In this document: positions 15,879 through 22,952 of the stretch, one piece after another
Layout of the letters: each line of letters begins with the position of its first letter
Position numbering within the stretch: the stretch's first letter is position 1
Assembly (NCBI GenBank): GCA_036480335.1
Contig: JAZGGH010000150.1
Span: 1-26,081, forward strand
Length of the DNA: 26,081 nt
Direction: 5' to 3'
DNA from: JAZGER01 sp036480335
GTDB lineage: Bacteria; Pseudomonadota; Gammaproteobacteria; DSM-19610
The notes under the pieces: generated by a model
The model's input: the letters and a program-made list of their open reading frames with translations, nothing else
Told to the model about the DNA's origin: nothing
Database searches by the model: none
Position numbers and translations under genes: made by a program

Positions 15879-16096
15879 CTACCATCGATCGATTTCGTGA
15901 AAACCAACTTTTTTATAGAATTTTTGAGCCTTTATATTTATCAGTTCTGTATCTGTCGCTAGTTCTGAAAACCTTTTTTCTTTGCCTTTCCCGCAGTGTT
16001 CCGATTTCAAAAATAAACCCTCGAGATATGCGACAGGACTGCTCAAACAACTATCTACAATCTACAATATTTCTCGAGAAAAACCTCACCGAAACT
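15879..16096 (-). pseudogene. Decayed GNAT acetyltransferase, AAC(6')-like C-terminal half
   Basis: Translating the minus strand in shifted frames recovers FGEVFLEKY, then DSCLSSPVAYLEGLFLKSEH with CGKGK, then KRFSELATDTELINIKAQKF and YKKVGFHEIDRW-stop (15879-15881). SPVAYLEG, the RGKG-like acetyl-CoA loop, ATDTELIN and YKKVGFHE are hallmarks of aminoglycoside 6'-N-acetyltransferase-type GNAT proteins. About 15 residues are missing between GKG and KEKRF. A stop and a frame change occur near a 7-bp tandem duplication ATCTACA (16053-16066). The N-terminal half is not recognisable. It is therefore a pseudogene, not a resistance gene. The surrounding stretch 15838-16159 holds nothing else that I can support. 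Confidence 0.7.
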
Positions 16097-16159
16097 ATAA
16101 CATCTGAACAGAACTGGAAAACCCCCCTTAGTAGTGTCTCCTTCTGCTTATTTGAGCTA

Positions 16160-16882
16160 TTAGCTATCTATTTTATTCCTTCCGTCCACACCACTATCAC
16201 TGCACCTCCCCTTCTCAATGTCAATCAAATCTTCCAGCCTTCGACCAGACTCTACCGGATATTGCTCATCACTGATTTGCAATGTGGCAATCCTGTCCAG
16301 GCGAAAGTTTCTGAATGCCTGTCGCACTTCGCACCAGGCACCAAGGGTCCAGACTTTGCCCCAGAAAAATAACCCCAATGGCCAGATGCATCGTTCGGAA
16401 CTGGCGCCATCGGCTCTGGTGTAGGTGATTTTTACTTTCTGGCACTGTTCTATGGCACTGCGCAGTTCGCTCATCAGTCCCGCTACCTGTGTCGATATCT
16501 GCACCATTGGAGATAACAGGCGCGCCTGGCCAAGTTCTGCTTTCAGGTCTTCGGGCAATACCGTTGCCACTTTACTCAGAACAGATTGCGCCGCCAGTGC
16601 CAGGCCAGGATCGGCCCAACTGGTGACGATGCTTGCACCCAGCGTGAGCGCTGTCAGTTCATCGCGAGTAAACATTAACGGGGGTAAATCATAACCACGG
16701 CGGATGACATAGCCGACGCCGGCTTCTCCTTCTATCGGCACACCGGTTGTCATCAGGTCCTGAATATCGCGATAGATGGTGCGCTCCGAAACTTCAAGAA
16801 CCTCGGCTAACCAGTGCGCCGTAGTCACCCGTCGTGAACGCATAAACTGGACGATCTGGAACAGGCGGTCTGCACGTCTCAT
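16160..16882 (-). CDS. YafY-type HTH + WYL-domain transcriptional regulator
   Basis: The 240-residue product has an N-terminal DeoR-like winged HTH (1-60: RADRLFQIVQFMRSRRVTTA, EVSERTIYRDIQDL, GVPIEGEAGVGYVIRRGYDL). A WYL ligand-binding domain follows (~135-220: CIWPLGLFFWGKVWTLGAWC, FRNFRLDRI). Such regulators respond to small ligands or nucleic acids and often act on a neighbouring gene. It lies 92 bp downstream of the VOC gene on the same strand. An inverted pair CACGGTG/CACCGTG (16919-16925, 16958-16964) lies in the gap. Confidence 0.9.
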   Translation of the reverse strand: MRRADRLFQIVQFMRSRRVTTAHWLAEVLEVSERTIYRDIQDLMTTGVPIEGEAGVGYVIRRGYDLPPLMFTRDELTALTLGASIVTSWADPGLALAAQSVLSKVATVLPEDLKAELGQARLLSPMVQISTQVAGLMSELRSAIEQCQKVKITYTRADGASSERCIWPLGLFFWGKVWTLGAWCEVRQAFRNFRLDRIATLQISDEQYPVESGRRLEDLIDIEKGRCSDSGVDGRNKIDS

Positions 16883-16974
16883 GATGGCATTATGATCATA
16901 TTAAACTGGATAGCAAGCCACGGTGAATCGGGCGCGGCATTTAGTTTAACGCACTCACACCGTGAATCACTCAA

Positions 16975-17361
16975 CTACTTGCTGACATAGGTGATCATAG
17001 ATAACACAGCTCCCTGTGGATCGCTAATGACACAGAAGCGGCCAACATCGGGGATATCGCGTGGCGCCATTAATATTTTACCACCCAATGCTTCTGCCTG
17101 TTTTGCACTTGCTTCCACATCATCCACAGTGACATAGGCACCCCAGGCTGGTGGCATTCCTCCAGCATCTGGTGGCATTGGCATCATTCCGGCCACGTCC
17201 TGATCACCCACTTTTGCCATGGTGTAACGCATGTCACTCATGGGCATGTCTTCTAGTGCCCAGCCAAACAGTTTGCCGTAAAAGGATTTAGCCGCGTCTA
17301 CATCGGTGGTCATCAGTTCGTTCCAGCTAAAGGCACCGTGTTGTTTCATTGGCTCAGTCAT
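16975..17361 (-). CDS. VOC/glyoxalase-like protein
   Basis: The 128-residue product starts at the ATG at 17361, with AGGA 9 nt upstream. A longer frame to 17409 has no support. It is a vicinal-oxygen-chelate fold protein: FSWNELMTTDVDAAKSFYGK, LFGWALEDMPM, YTMAKVGDQDVAGMM, WGAYVTVDDVEASAKQAEAL, RFCVISDPQGAVLSMI. This pattern fits the short VOC proteins related to glyoxalase/bleomycin-resistance and the 27-kDa antigen group. Metal-binding residues cannot be assigned with certainty, and the substrate is unknown. It may be under control of the WYL regulator behind it. Confidence 0.88.
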   Translation of the reverse strand: MTEPMKQHGAFSWNELMTTDVDAAKSFYGKLFGWALEDMPMSDMRYTMAKVGDQDVAGMMPMPPDAGGMPPAWGAYVTVDDVEASAKQAEALGGKILMAPRDIPDVGRFCVISDPQGAVLSMITYVSK

Positions 17362-17411
17362 GATTATTTTTCCTGTGTTTGTTGTTAAGGAGAGGACACT
17401 ATACGCCACCC

Positions 17412-17435
17412 CTGCTGACAGCCTGCTGTCAGCAG
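17412..17435. promoter_or_regulatory. Perfect 10-bp inverted repeat upstream of the VOC gene
   Basis: CTGCTGACAG (17412-17421), spacer CCTG and CTGTCAGCAG (17426-17435) form a perfect palindrome 50 bp before the VOC start. It is also ~100 bp before the divergent small-peptide gene. A regulator operator or an RNA hairpin are both possible. Confidence 0.5.
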
Positions 17436-17533
17436 TCGAACCTCAATCAACAGTATTCCTTCAACAGATCATTTACCTCTACCAGATCAAAATGCCCAGC
17501 ATATTCAGGATAAATCATACGGGGATGCATACC

Positions 17534-17725
17534 ATGAACCAAAAACCGATCATTCATATTGACGATTCAAAGTCAGCAGCAGCCACCAACATGGCACAGA
17601 TTGCCTGTCAGGCGCCTGCTGACGGCATTGCAAATCCCTTGCTTACTCCACCGTCACAACAGGCAAGTATTGAATATACTGATCGCCTGAACTTTATCGG
17701 ATTCGCAAACTCTATTTCTATGTAG
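17534..17725 (+). CDS. 63-residue peptide of unknown function
   Basis: The ATG at 17534 follows GGGG by about 9 nt. Another ATG at 17525 is too close to that site. The product begins MNQKPIIHIDDSKSAAATNM, has one Cys (AQIACQAPADG) and a Pro-rich middle NPLLTPPSQQ. It ends YTDRLNFIGFANSISM. There is no signal peptide and no membrane segment. I do not recognise it. Reality is supported by the ribosome site and a strong terminator 40 bp downstream, with no other plus-strand gene to use that terminator. It could be a precursor peptide or a small regulator. Confidence 0.5.
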   Translation: MNQKPIIHIDDSKSAAATNMAQIACQAPADGIANPLLTPPSQQASIEYTDRLNFIGFANSISM

Positions 17726-17741
17726 TTATTTTTCTCCCTCC

Positions 17742-17803
17742 TAAACACTTAATTGTGTTTATTGCGCGGTGGACCTCTCCCCATTTGGTACACCGCTTTT
17801 TTT
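17742..17803 (+). terminator. Strong rho-independent terminator of the small-peptide gene
   Basis: GCGGTGGACC (17766-17775) pairs with GGTACACCGC (17787-17796) over nine of ten positions, with an 11-nt loop, and is followed by seven T. Immediately upstream is another perfect inverted repeat, TAAACAC-TTAATT-GTGTTTA (17742-17761). Confidence 0.85.
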
Positions 17804-17856
17804 ATGAGCAGAAATGCTATAAGGTTAGCCGGGTTCTTAAACAACCCTAGAAAATA

Positions 17857-18420
17857 ATGCATAATAAACTGTCTTTGTTCCTCTTTTCCTGCCTGATCCT
17901 GAGCTTATCAGCCTGCATGCCTGATAAAACCGAGGTGAGCATTCATACCAACCCACAAACCGGGCTATCAACCTGGACCGCAGATAGCCCCGGCTTCAGG
18001 ATTGAACTGATTCAGCTGGTGCCTGATTTTGTTCGTGCTGTCTATGGTTCACATCATTTCCCGGCCGAGGAAATTGAACGCATCGCTGCATTCTGTGTAT
18101 TTGGCACGGTTTTAAAAAATACCTCTAACAAACCGCTGAGTTACCGGGTTGCTGACTGGTATTTCATCGACGCTGATGGCGAACAACATCCGGTAAAAAC
18201 GAAAACGCAATGGATTGAAGAATGGCGCAAGGCGGGCATCCCCTTTTCATGGACATTGCTGCCTGACGCCGGCACTTTCGAAAATGGCGACTGGCAACAG
18301 GGGTTCACAACCATCAATACCCCTGCAGACCAGCCATTTGAACTGGTGTATGCCTGGGAAGCGGGTGGCAAACGGCATGAAGGCCGCATAAAGAACCTGC
18401 ATTGTGCAGAAAGGACATAA
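17857..18420 (+). CDS. Lipoprotein of unknown function
   Basis: The 187-residue product has a signal peptide and lipobox LSAC (Cys20). The soluble part is a mixed-beta domain: VSIHTNPQTGLSTWTADSPG, FCVFGTVLKNTSNKPLSYRV, ADWYFIDADGEQHPVKTKTQ, FELVYAWEAGGKRHEGRIKN. The middle reads like an FxxxL/Ig-type domain that accommodates unfavourable ligands, but no family can be named. A 141-bp repeat element begins directly after its stop codon. No strong ribosome site precedes the ATG. Confidence 0.75.
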   Translation: MHNKLSLFLFSCLILSLSACMPDKTEVSIHTNPQTGLSTWTADSPGFRIELIQLVPDFVRAVYGSHHFPAEEIERIAAFCVFGTVLKNTSNKPLSYRVADWYFIDADGEQHPVKTKTQWIEEWRKAGIPFSWTLLPDAGTFENGDWQQGFTTINTPADQPFELVYAWEAGGKRHEGRIKNLHCAERT

Positions 18421-18561
18421 GGGTATCTCTATTAATTAGGATTTTTGTCTGAGTTCAAGGCGGATGAATTTTGAGAACCGCAGTGTATAAGGCATACATG
18501 AGGATCGCAGAAATTCATCCAACGCAGAAATCGGGCGAAAAGACTATTAATAGAGATGCCC
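18421..18561. mobile_element. 141-bp MITE-like palindromic repeat with ATAA target duplication
   Basis: The terminal repeats GGGTATCTCTATTAAT (18421-18436) and ATTAATAGAGATGCCC (18546-18561) are inverted complements at 15 of 16 positions. Inside, GGATGAATTT (18462-18471) and AAATTCATCC (18511-18520) form a perfect second stem, and TGTAT/ATACA (18484-18498) a third. So the whole unit folds into one long hairpin. The bases flanking it are ATAA on both sides (18417-18420 and 18562-18565), a 4-bp target duplication. It has no coding capacity and is presumably mobilised by a transposase elsewhere. Confidence 0.85.
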
Positions 18562-18630
18562 ATAAACGATGTTTAACCCTGCATTCTTGCGGGTGGTATA
18601 CTGCCAGTTAGAATATTGCTGGAGCGATCT

Positions 18631-19185
18631 GTGAAAAAACCCCTTAAACACTGTCTCTTCATACTGGCTCTGTTGGCCATTCAACCCGTCTGGGCTGAAC
18701 GACAACAACCAACACTGGGACACACCTTGAATGTCTTTAAAAAGCAGGTGATGGCACCAAACTTTTCATTGCCCGATATGGATGAAAAGTTACACTCGCT
18801 AAAAGACTATGCCGGAAATGTCATTCTGCTGAATTTCTGGGCCACCTGGTGTCCTCCCTGCCGACGGGAAATGCCCTCCATGCAACGCCTGAGCGAACAT
18901 TTTATCGATAGCAAGCTGAAGATCATTGCTGTTAATCAGCTGGAAGAAAGCGACCAGGTGTTTGCCTTTACGGCAACACTGGATACCGACCCCACTTTCA
19001 CTATTTTGTTTGATACAAGCAGTAGCGCAGCTCATGGTTATAATGTGCAAGGTCTACCCACAACATTTCTGATCGATAAACAGGGCATGATTCGCTATCG
19101 TGCTATTGGTGGGCGCGAATTCGATCATCCCGATGTGGAGAAACTGATTCAGCAACTTCTCGATGAAGAAAGCCCTGGCGGGTAA
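18631..19185 (+). CDS. TlpA/ResA-like periplasmic thioredoxin
   Basis: The 184-residue product starts at the GTG at 18631, which follows GGAG by 6 nt. A TTG 15 bp earlier lies upstream of that site. A signal peptide (about 1-22, ending PVWA) precedes a redoxin domain: APNFSLPDMDEKLHSLKDYA, LLNFWATWCPPCRREMP with the redox motif WCPPC (73-77), and GLPTTFLID with the cis-Pro. This is the TlpA/ResA group, reductants for cytochrome c apoproteins or other periplasmic thiols. The neighbouring multiheme cytochrome fits such a role. Its last 37 bp overlap the converging Crp/Fnr gene. Confidence 0.9.
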   Translation: MKKPLKHCLFILALLAIQPVWAERQQPTLGHTLNVFKKQVMAPNFSLPDMDEKLHSLKDYAGNVILLNFWATWCPPCRREMPSMQRLSEHFIDSKLKIIAVNQLEESDQVFAFTATLDTDPTFTILFDTSSSAAHGYNVQGLPTTFLIDKQGMIRYRAIGGREFDHPDVEKLIQQLLDEESPGG

Positions 19186-19769
19186 GCTAACGCCGCCAAT
19201 CTATCGACAGAGAGCACTTCAATCGAGCCACGCCCCAGACTGACCCAGCCATTTGTTTCAAACCGCTTTAAATGCCTGGAAACCACTTCCCGGACAGTCC
19301 CTAACTCGGAAGCAAGATCCTGGTGTGTTGCTATAATGGGTAGAGAATTCTTATCCAGCAAATCTAACAGAGTAGCTGCCAGATAACGATCTATAGAAGG
19401 TGAGCAAAGCTGTTCGATGCGCGCCAGAATACTGCTAAGGCGATGAGAAAAATTATCGAAGACAAAATGTCGGAAGCGCGCAGATGCCCCCAGCGCCAGA
19501 TCAAACTCGACAGCGGATATCGCCAGAATTGTTATGGCTGATTCCGTTACACCTTCTGCCGGAAAAACAGTCCTACCCAGCAGGCAGGATGTTGTCAGCA
19601 CACATCCCTCACCCTTACGTACATGATATAAAATCACTTCTCTGCCCTTTTCGGTGACAACCTGCACACGAATGCTACCACTGATAACGAGGATGTAATC
19701 ATGGCACACAGAACCCACACTGCTGACCTGCTGATGTGCCGGGAATTCAAGACAGCGTAAACTGTTCAC
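19149..19769 (-). CDS. Crp/Fnr-family transcriptional regulator
   Basis: The product has 206 residues from a GTG at 19769. No good ribosome site is visible, and the frame stays open another ~19 codons upstream (DEPAIQRIVNSLRCLEF), so a non-ATG start further upstream is possible. A cNMP-type beta-barrel (~10-115: YILVISGSIRVQVVTEKGRE, LYHVRKGEGCVLTTSCLLG) is joined by a dimer helix to an HTH_Crp domain (THQDLASELGTVREVVSRHL, RFETNGWVSLGRGSIEV). An N-terminal four-Cys iron-sulfur signature of Fnr is not seen. The gene is divergent from the multiheme cytochrome gene, which it probably regulates. Confidence 0.88.
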   Translation of the reverse strand: MNSLRCLEFPAHQQVSSVGSVCHDYILVISGSIRVQVVTEKGREVILYHVRKGEGCVLTTSCLLGRTVFPAEGVTESAITILAISAVEFDLALGASARFRHFVFDNFSHRLSSILARIEQLCSPSIDRYLAATLLDLLDKNSLPIIATHQDLASELGTVREVVSRHLKRFETNGWVSLGRGSIEVLSVDRLAALAYPPGLSSSRSC

Positions 19770-19863
19770 AATGCGCTGAATGGCAGGTTCATCCTTCTGG
19801 TCAAGGAGCTTGTTTCTCAGTAATCATTTAGAAATCCGTCTATATTGCGATTAGTCGTTTTCA

Positions 19864-19923
19864 GGGAATCTTACTTGCAGTCGAAACCGTATTCCCTTGA
19901 TTTTCAAAGACAATTTAATTCCC
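19864..19923. promoter_or_regulatory. Repeated GGGAAT/ATTCCC motif in the crp-cytochrome intergenic region
   Basis: The 231-bp divergent region contains GGGAAT (19864-19869) opposite ATTCCC (19891-19896), and a second ATTCCC (19918-19923) 27 bp later. A TTGAT half-site (19897-19901) recalls Fnr/Dnr boxes, but its second half is poor. These are candidates for regulator binding. The evidence is positional only. Confidence 0.3.
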
Positions 19924-20000
19924 TGTATTTACTGGTGGATATAAGCTGTCAACTGGGATAATCTTTGGTGTGAAAACAAAAAATAGTAATGGAGGATAAG

Positions 20001-22229
20001 ATGAGAAAAACTGCCACAATCAGGGTGCTTCTGGCTGGCCTGCTAGCAGGTCTGTTATTTGCGCCAACAATCAGTTTTGCAATCAATAGCGCGCAAAACT
20101 CCAATCCGCGAAATGCAGCGGCAACACCCGGCGATGCGGAAGTTATTGCTGGCACGGGTTATCAACACACTTTGTTCGATAGCGCAGAAGGTAAATGTCA
20201 ACATTGCCATAACGACCTTTATGACACCTGGACACAATCAGGCCATAGCAAAGCCTGGAACGGACCGATTTTCCAGACCCAGTTTCAGGGCGTTGTTCGT
20301 GGACGCGTTAATCAACTCGATTTATCGTCGCCTGAGGGAAAAAAGACATTCAAGGGCCGGGTAAAATTCTGCGTTAAATGCCATGCACCAGCCGCCTGGT
20401 ATTCCCATGATATAAAGATCGATCTGGAAAAACTGGCTGATGAGCCTTCAAACCTGAAAACCCTGAAAGCAGCCAACGAAAGCAATACTGCTGGACCAGG
20501 TTTTGATTCCTCAGTGCCTACTTCGCTAGTCTGGTTTGATAAAGCGGGTGCTGTTTATAAAGCCTCTTTGCACATTGGTAACAAGCACAATCGTGAAGGC
20601 GTGAATTGTGCTTACTGCCACAGCATCGAAACTGTTCGCATGCTGAATGCCGATACGAATGATCTCGGCAGCGATGGTGGCCAATACACTTTAGCAAAAA
20701 CATTGCCAAACAGTGGCTTTAGTGCGGGCGATACATTGCATTATTCAACCGATGGTAATGATCTGGAAATGAACTCATTCTTCCGCTTTGCGGCTGCTGA
20801 GATTTATGCAGACTATGGAAATACCCCCAAAACAGCAGATGCTTTTGATATCGATAAAATCTTTGACGGTCGACATACCATCAAAAGCATTGTCGAAGGC
20901 CAGCATACCGGCGGCCCTTTTTATGGCCCCTTTGGTGTAACGGGTACGCAGAACAACAACCCGGAAGACACCGTTGACCGTGCTGCACTGGTTAAACAGT
21001 CCTTCCTTGCTGACCCTGAAAGCCAGCATTTTGAAGATCAGAGCAAGGGCCTTTGCCTGAGTTGTCATCAATGCGCCATGGGTACTAAAGACAAGGGAAC
21101 CGGCCATTTCAATACGGGCTGTGTTATCTGGCAGGCGAATAGTGGTTTTGATGATGCAACAAACCATAGCAGCACGAAGTCATCGGCAAAATGTACTAAA
21201 TGCCATATGGAGCGTGTTGCCAACAAGACCGTATTGCATAAATGGAATCAGCCGAATGAACTGTTTACGGCTGCTGATGGTGTCTCAATGCACTTTGATC
21301 CAGATTCAGGCGTCGGCCCTGTGGCTGAAGGTTATCTGAACAACCATGCCTTTATGGCCACTCAGATTGCAGAGTATGGCCCGGTAAAACTGAAAAGTGC
21401 GGTGAGTACTGATCTGAGAGTTAAGCGTCGCGGCAATAACATTATTGTCAATGCCGGCATCTTCAATAAAACAGGGCATTTCTTCCCTGGTACCATGCCG
21501 ATGCGACGTGCTCTGATGCGTGTTATTGCGACAGACTCCGAAGGCAACAAACTGCCTGTTAAATATGCTTCAGGTAAATCAATCTATAAAGATGTTAAGC
21601 ATCATCTGGCAACATTGCCTGGTGAAACTGTTCCCAAAGGCCGTCGTATTGTGAAGCGCAATGCCCCACTACAGCCAATCACTTTCACTGGACAACAGCC
21701 TGACCTGAACGGCAGAGTCTATTCTCAGCAATTCTCTACCGAAACGACACACTTTGTATCCCCTCACCCTGGTCAGTTTGCAGAAGGCAAACCTACGCAA
21801 CAAGCTGATGGTTCGTGGCGCTACGAAGGTGAAGCAAGAATTCGCGCCATTGTAGACAGCGAAACCAATGATCACTTCACTCGTATCTATGGCTATCAAC
21901 AGGGTGCCGATACAGAAGATGGCACTTTCGTCATTCGTCCGGGAATGGATACCAACAAAACAGTGGTAACATCACTTTCTCCAAACGAGAAAGAGAAATA
22001 CCGGATCATTTTTGATGCGAGAAAGGCTAAAGGTAAAGTCACTATCGCTTACAAGGTTTATTACCTCACCAAGGGTGCAAATGCCACTTTCCCGACCGGG
22101 CCTGATGGCTTCCTGAGTGAGACGGCACCTGCCAAGCTGCTGATTTCCGAGTTACACAGCAAGAGCGTAACAGTGAAAGGCAAAAAGCCTCACAAGGAGC
22201 ATGGCCAGCAGGCTGCCATACAACAGTAA
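20001..22229 (+). CDS. Exported pentaheme cytochrome c
   Basis: The ATG at 20001 is chosen because GGAGGA lies 4 nt before it. The frame's earlier ATG at 19989 is upstream of that site. The 742-residue product has a signal peptide (about 1-27, ending SFA). It carries five heme motifs in the N-terminal half: CQHCH (~66), CVKCH (~124), CAYCH (~203), CLSCH (~352) and CTKCH (~398). The last, in CTKCHM, is typical of cytochrome c554-like multiheme proteins. The C-terminal ~340 residues have no heme site and look beta-rich. Likely role: periplasmic electron transfer or a multiheme oxidoreductase whose substrate is unknown. The neighbouring TlpA-like and Crp/Fnr genes suggest a redox-regulated unit. 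Confidence 0.88.
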   Translation: MRKTATIRVLLAGLLAGLLFAPTISFAINSAQNSNPRNAAATPGDAEVIAGTGYQHTLFDSAEGKCQHCHNDLYDTWTQSGHSKAWNGPIFQTQFQGVVRGRVNQLDLSSPEGKKTFKGRVKFCVKCHAPAAWYSHDIKIDLEKLADEPSNLKTLKAANESNTAGPGFDSSVPTSLVWFDKAGAVYKASLHIGNKHNREGVNCAYCHSIETVRMLNADTNDLGSDGGQYTLAKTLPNSGFSAGDTLHYSTDGNDLEMNSFFRFAAAEIYADYGNTPKTADAFDIDKIFDGRHTIKSIVEGQHTGGPFYGPFGVTGTQNNNPEDTVDRAALVKQSFLADPESQHFEDQSKGLCLSCHQCAMGTKDKGTGHFNTGCVIWQANSGFDDATNHSSTKSSAKCTKCHMERVANKTVLHKWNQPNELFTAADGVSMHFDPDSGVGPVAEGYLNNHAFMATQIAEYGPVKLKSAVSTDLRVKRRGNNIIVNAGIFNKTGHFFPGTMPMRRALMRVIATDSEGNKLPVKYASGKSIYKDVKHHLATLPGETVPKGRRIVKRNAPLQPITFTGQQPDLNGRVYSQQFSTETTHFVSPHPGQFAEGKPTQQADGSWRYEGEARIRAIVDSETNDHFTRIYGYQQGADTEDGTFVIRPGMDTNKTVVTSLSPNEKEKYRIIFDARKAKGKVTIAYKVYYLTKGANATFPTGPDGFLSETAPAKLLISELHSKSVTVKGKKPHKEHGQQAAIQQ

Positions 22230-22249
22230 ATTTGTTTGGTAGGAAATCA

Positions 22250-22280
22250 GGGAGAGACGAACAGTCTCTCCCTTTTTTTT
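22250..22280 (+). terminator. Rho-independent terminator of the cytochrome gene
   Basis: GGGAGAGAC (22250-22258), loop GAACA and GTCTCTCCC (22264-22272) form a perfect 9-bp stem followed by eight T, 20 bp after the stop codon. Confidence 0.95.
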
Positions 22281-22282
22281 GC

Positions 22283-22738
22283 CTATGGAAAAGCAGGCAT
22301 AGTTGGTTCTACACCCATAATGCTAGCCTCAGGGTGATGACTACGTACCAGCTCTGTAATTTCATCCACACGTTCTTTTGGTGTATCTACCATCACTAAA
22401 ATCTCACCCGACTGAATAGCTTTTTCGAATGCCTTTAACTGAGTATTCGGTATATCACCGGCAATCATGCCAGATACCCAGATACCCATTAAGGCACCAG
22501 CCAATGTCAGGGTAAAAATACCGCCAACACCCAACGGCAAACCGCCTTCAGTAAAACCCATCACGATCAATGCAGAAACAAAACCCGTGAGACCACCAAT
22601 TGCCAGCCCCCTTTCCATGCCATGCACCAAATCAGACTTCTGAAAAACATTGGCTTCAGGCAGCCCTTTCATTGGTATGCCCTGTTTCGCCATCACGTGC
22701 TTCTCGCGCACATTTACCATGATCAGAAAATTATCCAT
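22283..22738 (-). CDS. DUF1269-like glycine-rich membrane protein
   Basis: From the ATG at 22738 the product has 151 residues. The conserved part runs NVREKHVMAKQGIPMKGLPE, QKSDLVHGMERGLAIGGLTG, then a glycine-zipper hydrophobic stretch (LTLAGALMGIWVSGMIAGDI). It ends with a ferredoxin-like domain (GEILVMVDTPKERVDEITEL, HHPEASIMGVEP). This is the layout of DUF1269-type proteins. The frame is open 51 codons further to a TTG at 22891, but those residues do not look like the family N-terminus (usually a short strand such as LYFLVPD). The N-terminus may therefore be altered. Function unknown. Confidence 0.7.
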   Translation of the reverse strand: MDNFLIMVNVREKHVMAKQGIPMKGLPEANVFQKSDLVHGMERGLAIGGLTGFVSALIVMGFTEGGLPLGVGGIFTLTLAGALMGIWVSGMIAGDIPNTQLKAFEKAIQSGEILVMVDTPKERVDEITELVRSHHPEASIMGVEPTMPAFP

Positions 22739-22930
22739 CGAGAAGTTAAAGCGATTGAAAACTGGCTGGATTATTTGTGCAAGTGATATCAATTGTAGTT
22801 GCTCAGACCTGAGCTGCCATGACAGAATACCTAAACAAACCTGCACCCTGTCAAGTTGAGGCTCATCTGCAAAATAGTTATACAGATTCAATCAGTTGTG
22901 CTTGATAAATAGTATTTCTTCATTTACACT

Positions 22931-22949
22931 TTCTCCCTATATGGGAGAA
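22931..22949. promoter_or_regulatory. Candidate HigA operator
   Basis: TTCTCCC-TATAT-GGGAGAA is a perfect 7-bp inverted repeat that ends 4 nt before the first possible start of higB. Its right arm doubles as the ribosome site GGGAG. HigA-type antitoxins repress their own operon through such palindromes. Confidence 0.65.
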
Positions 22950-22952
22950 TAA

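Noticed and set aside
15842..16372. A 176-codon plus-strand reading frame
   Set aside because: It lies antisense to the acetyltransferase relic and runs into the WYL gene. Its composition is not protein-like, and it has no ribosome site.
19149..19769. A true Fnr with an oxygen-sensing iron-sulfur cluster
   Set aside because: The N-terminal cysteine cluster of Fnr is not present in the readable sequence, so only membership in the Crp/Fnr family is claimed.
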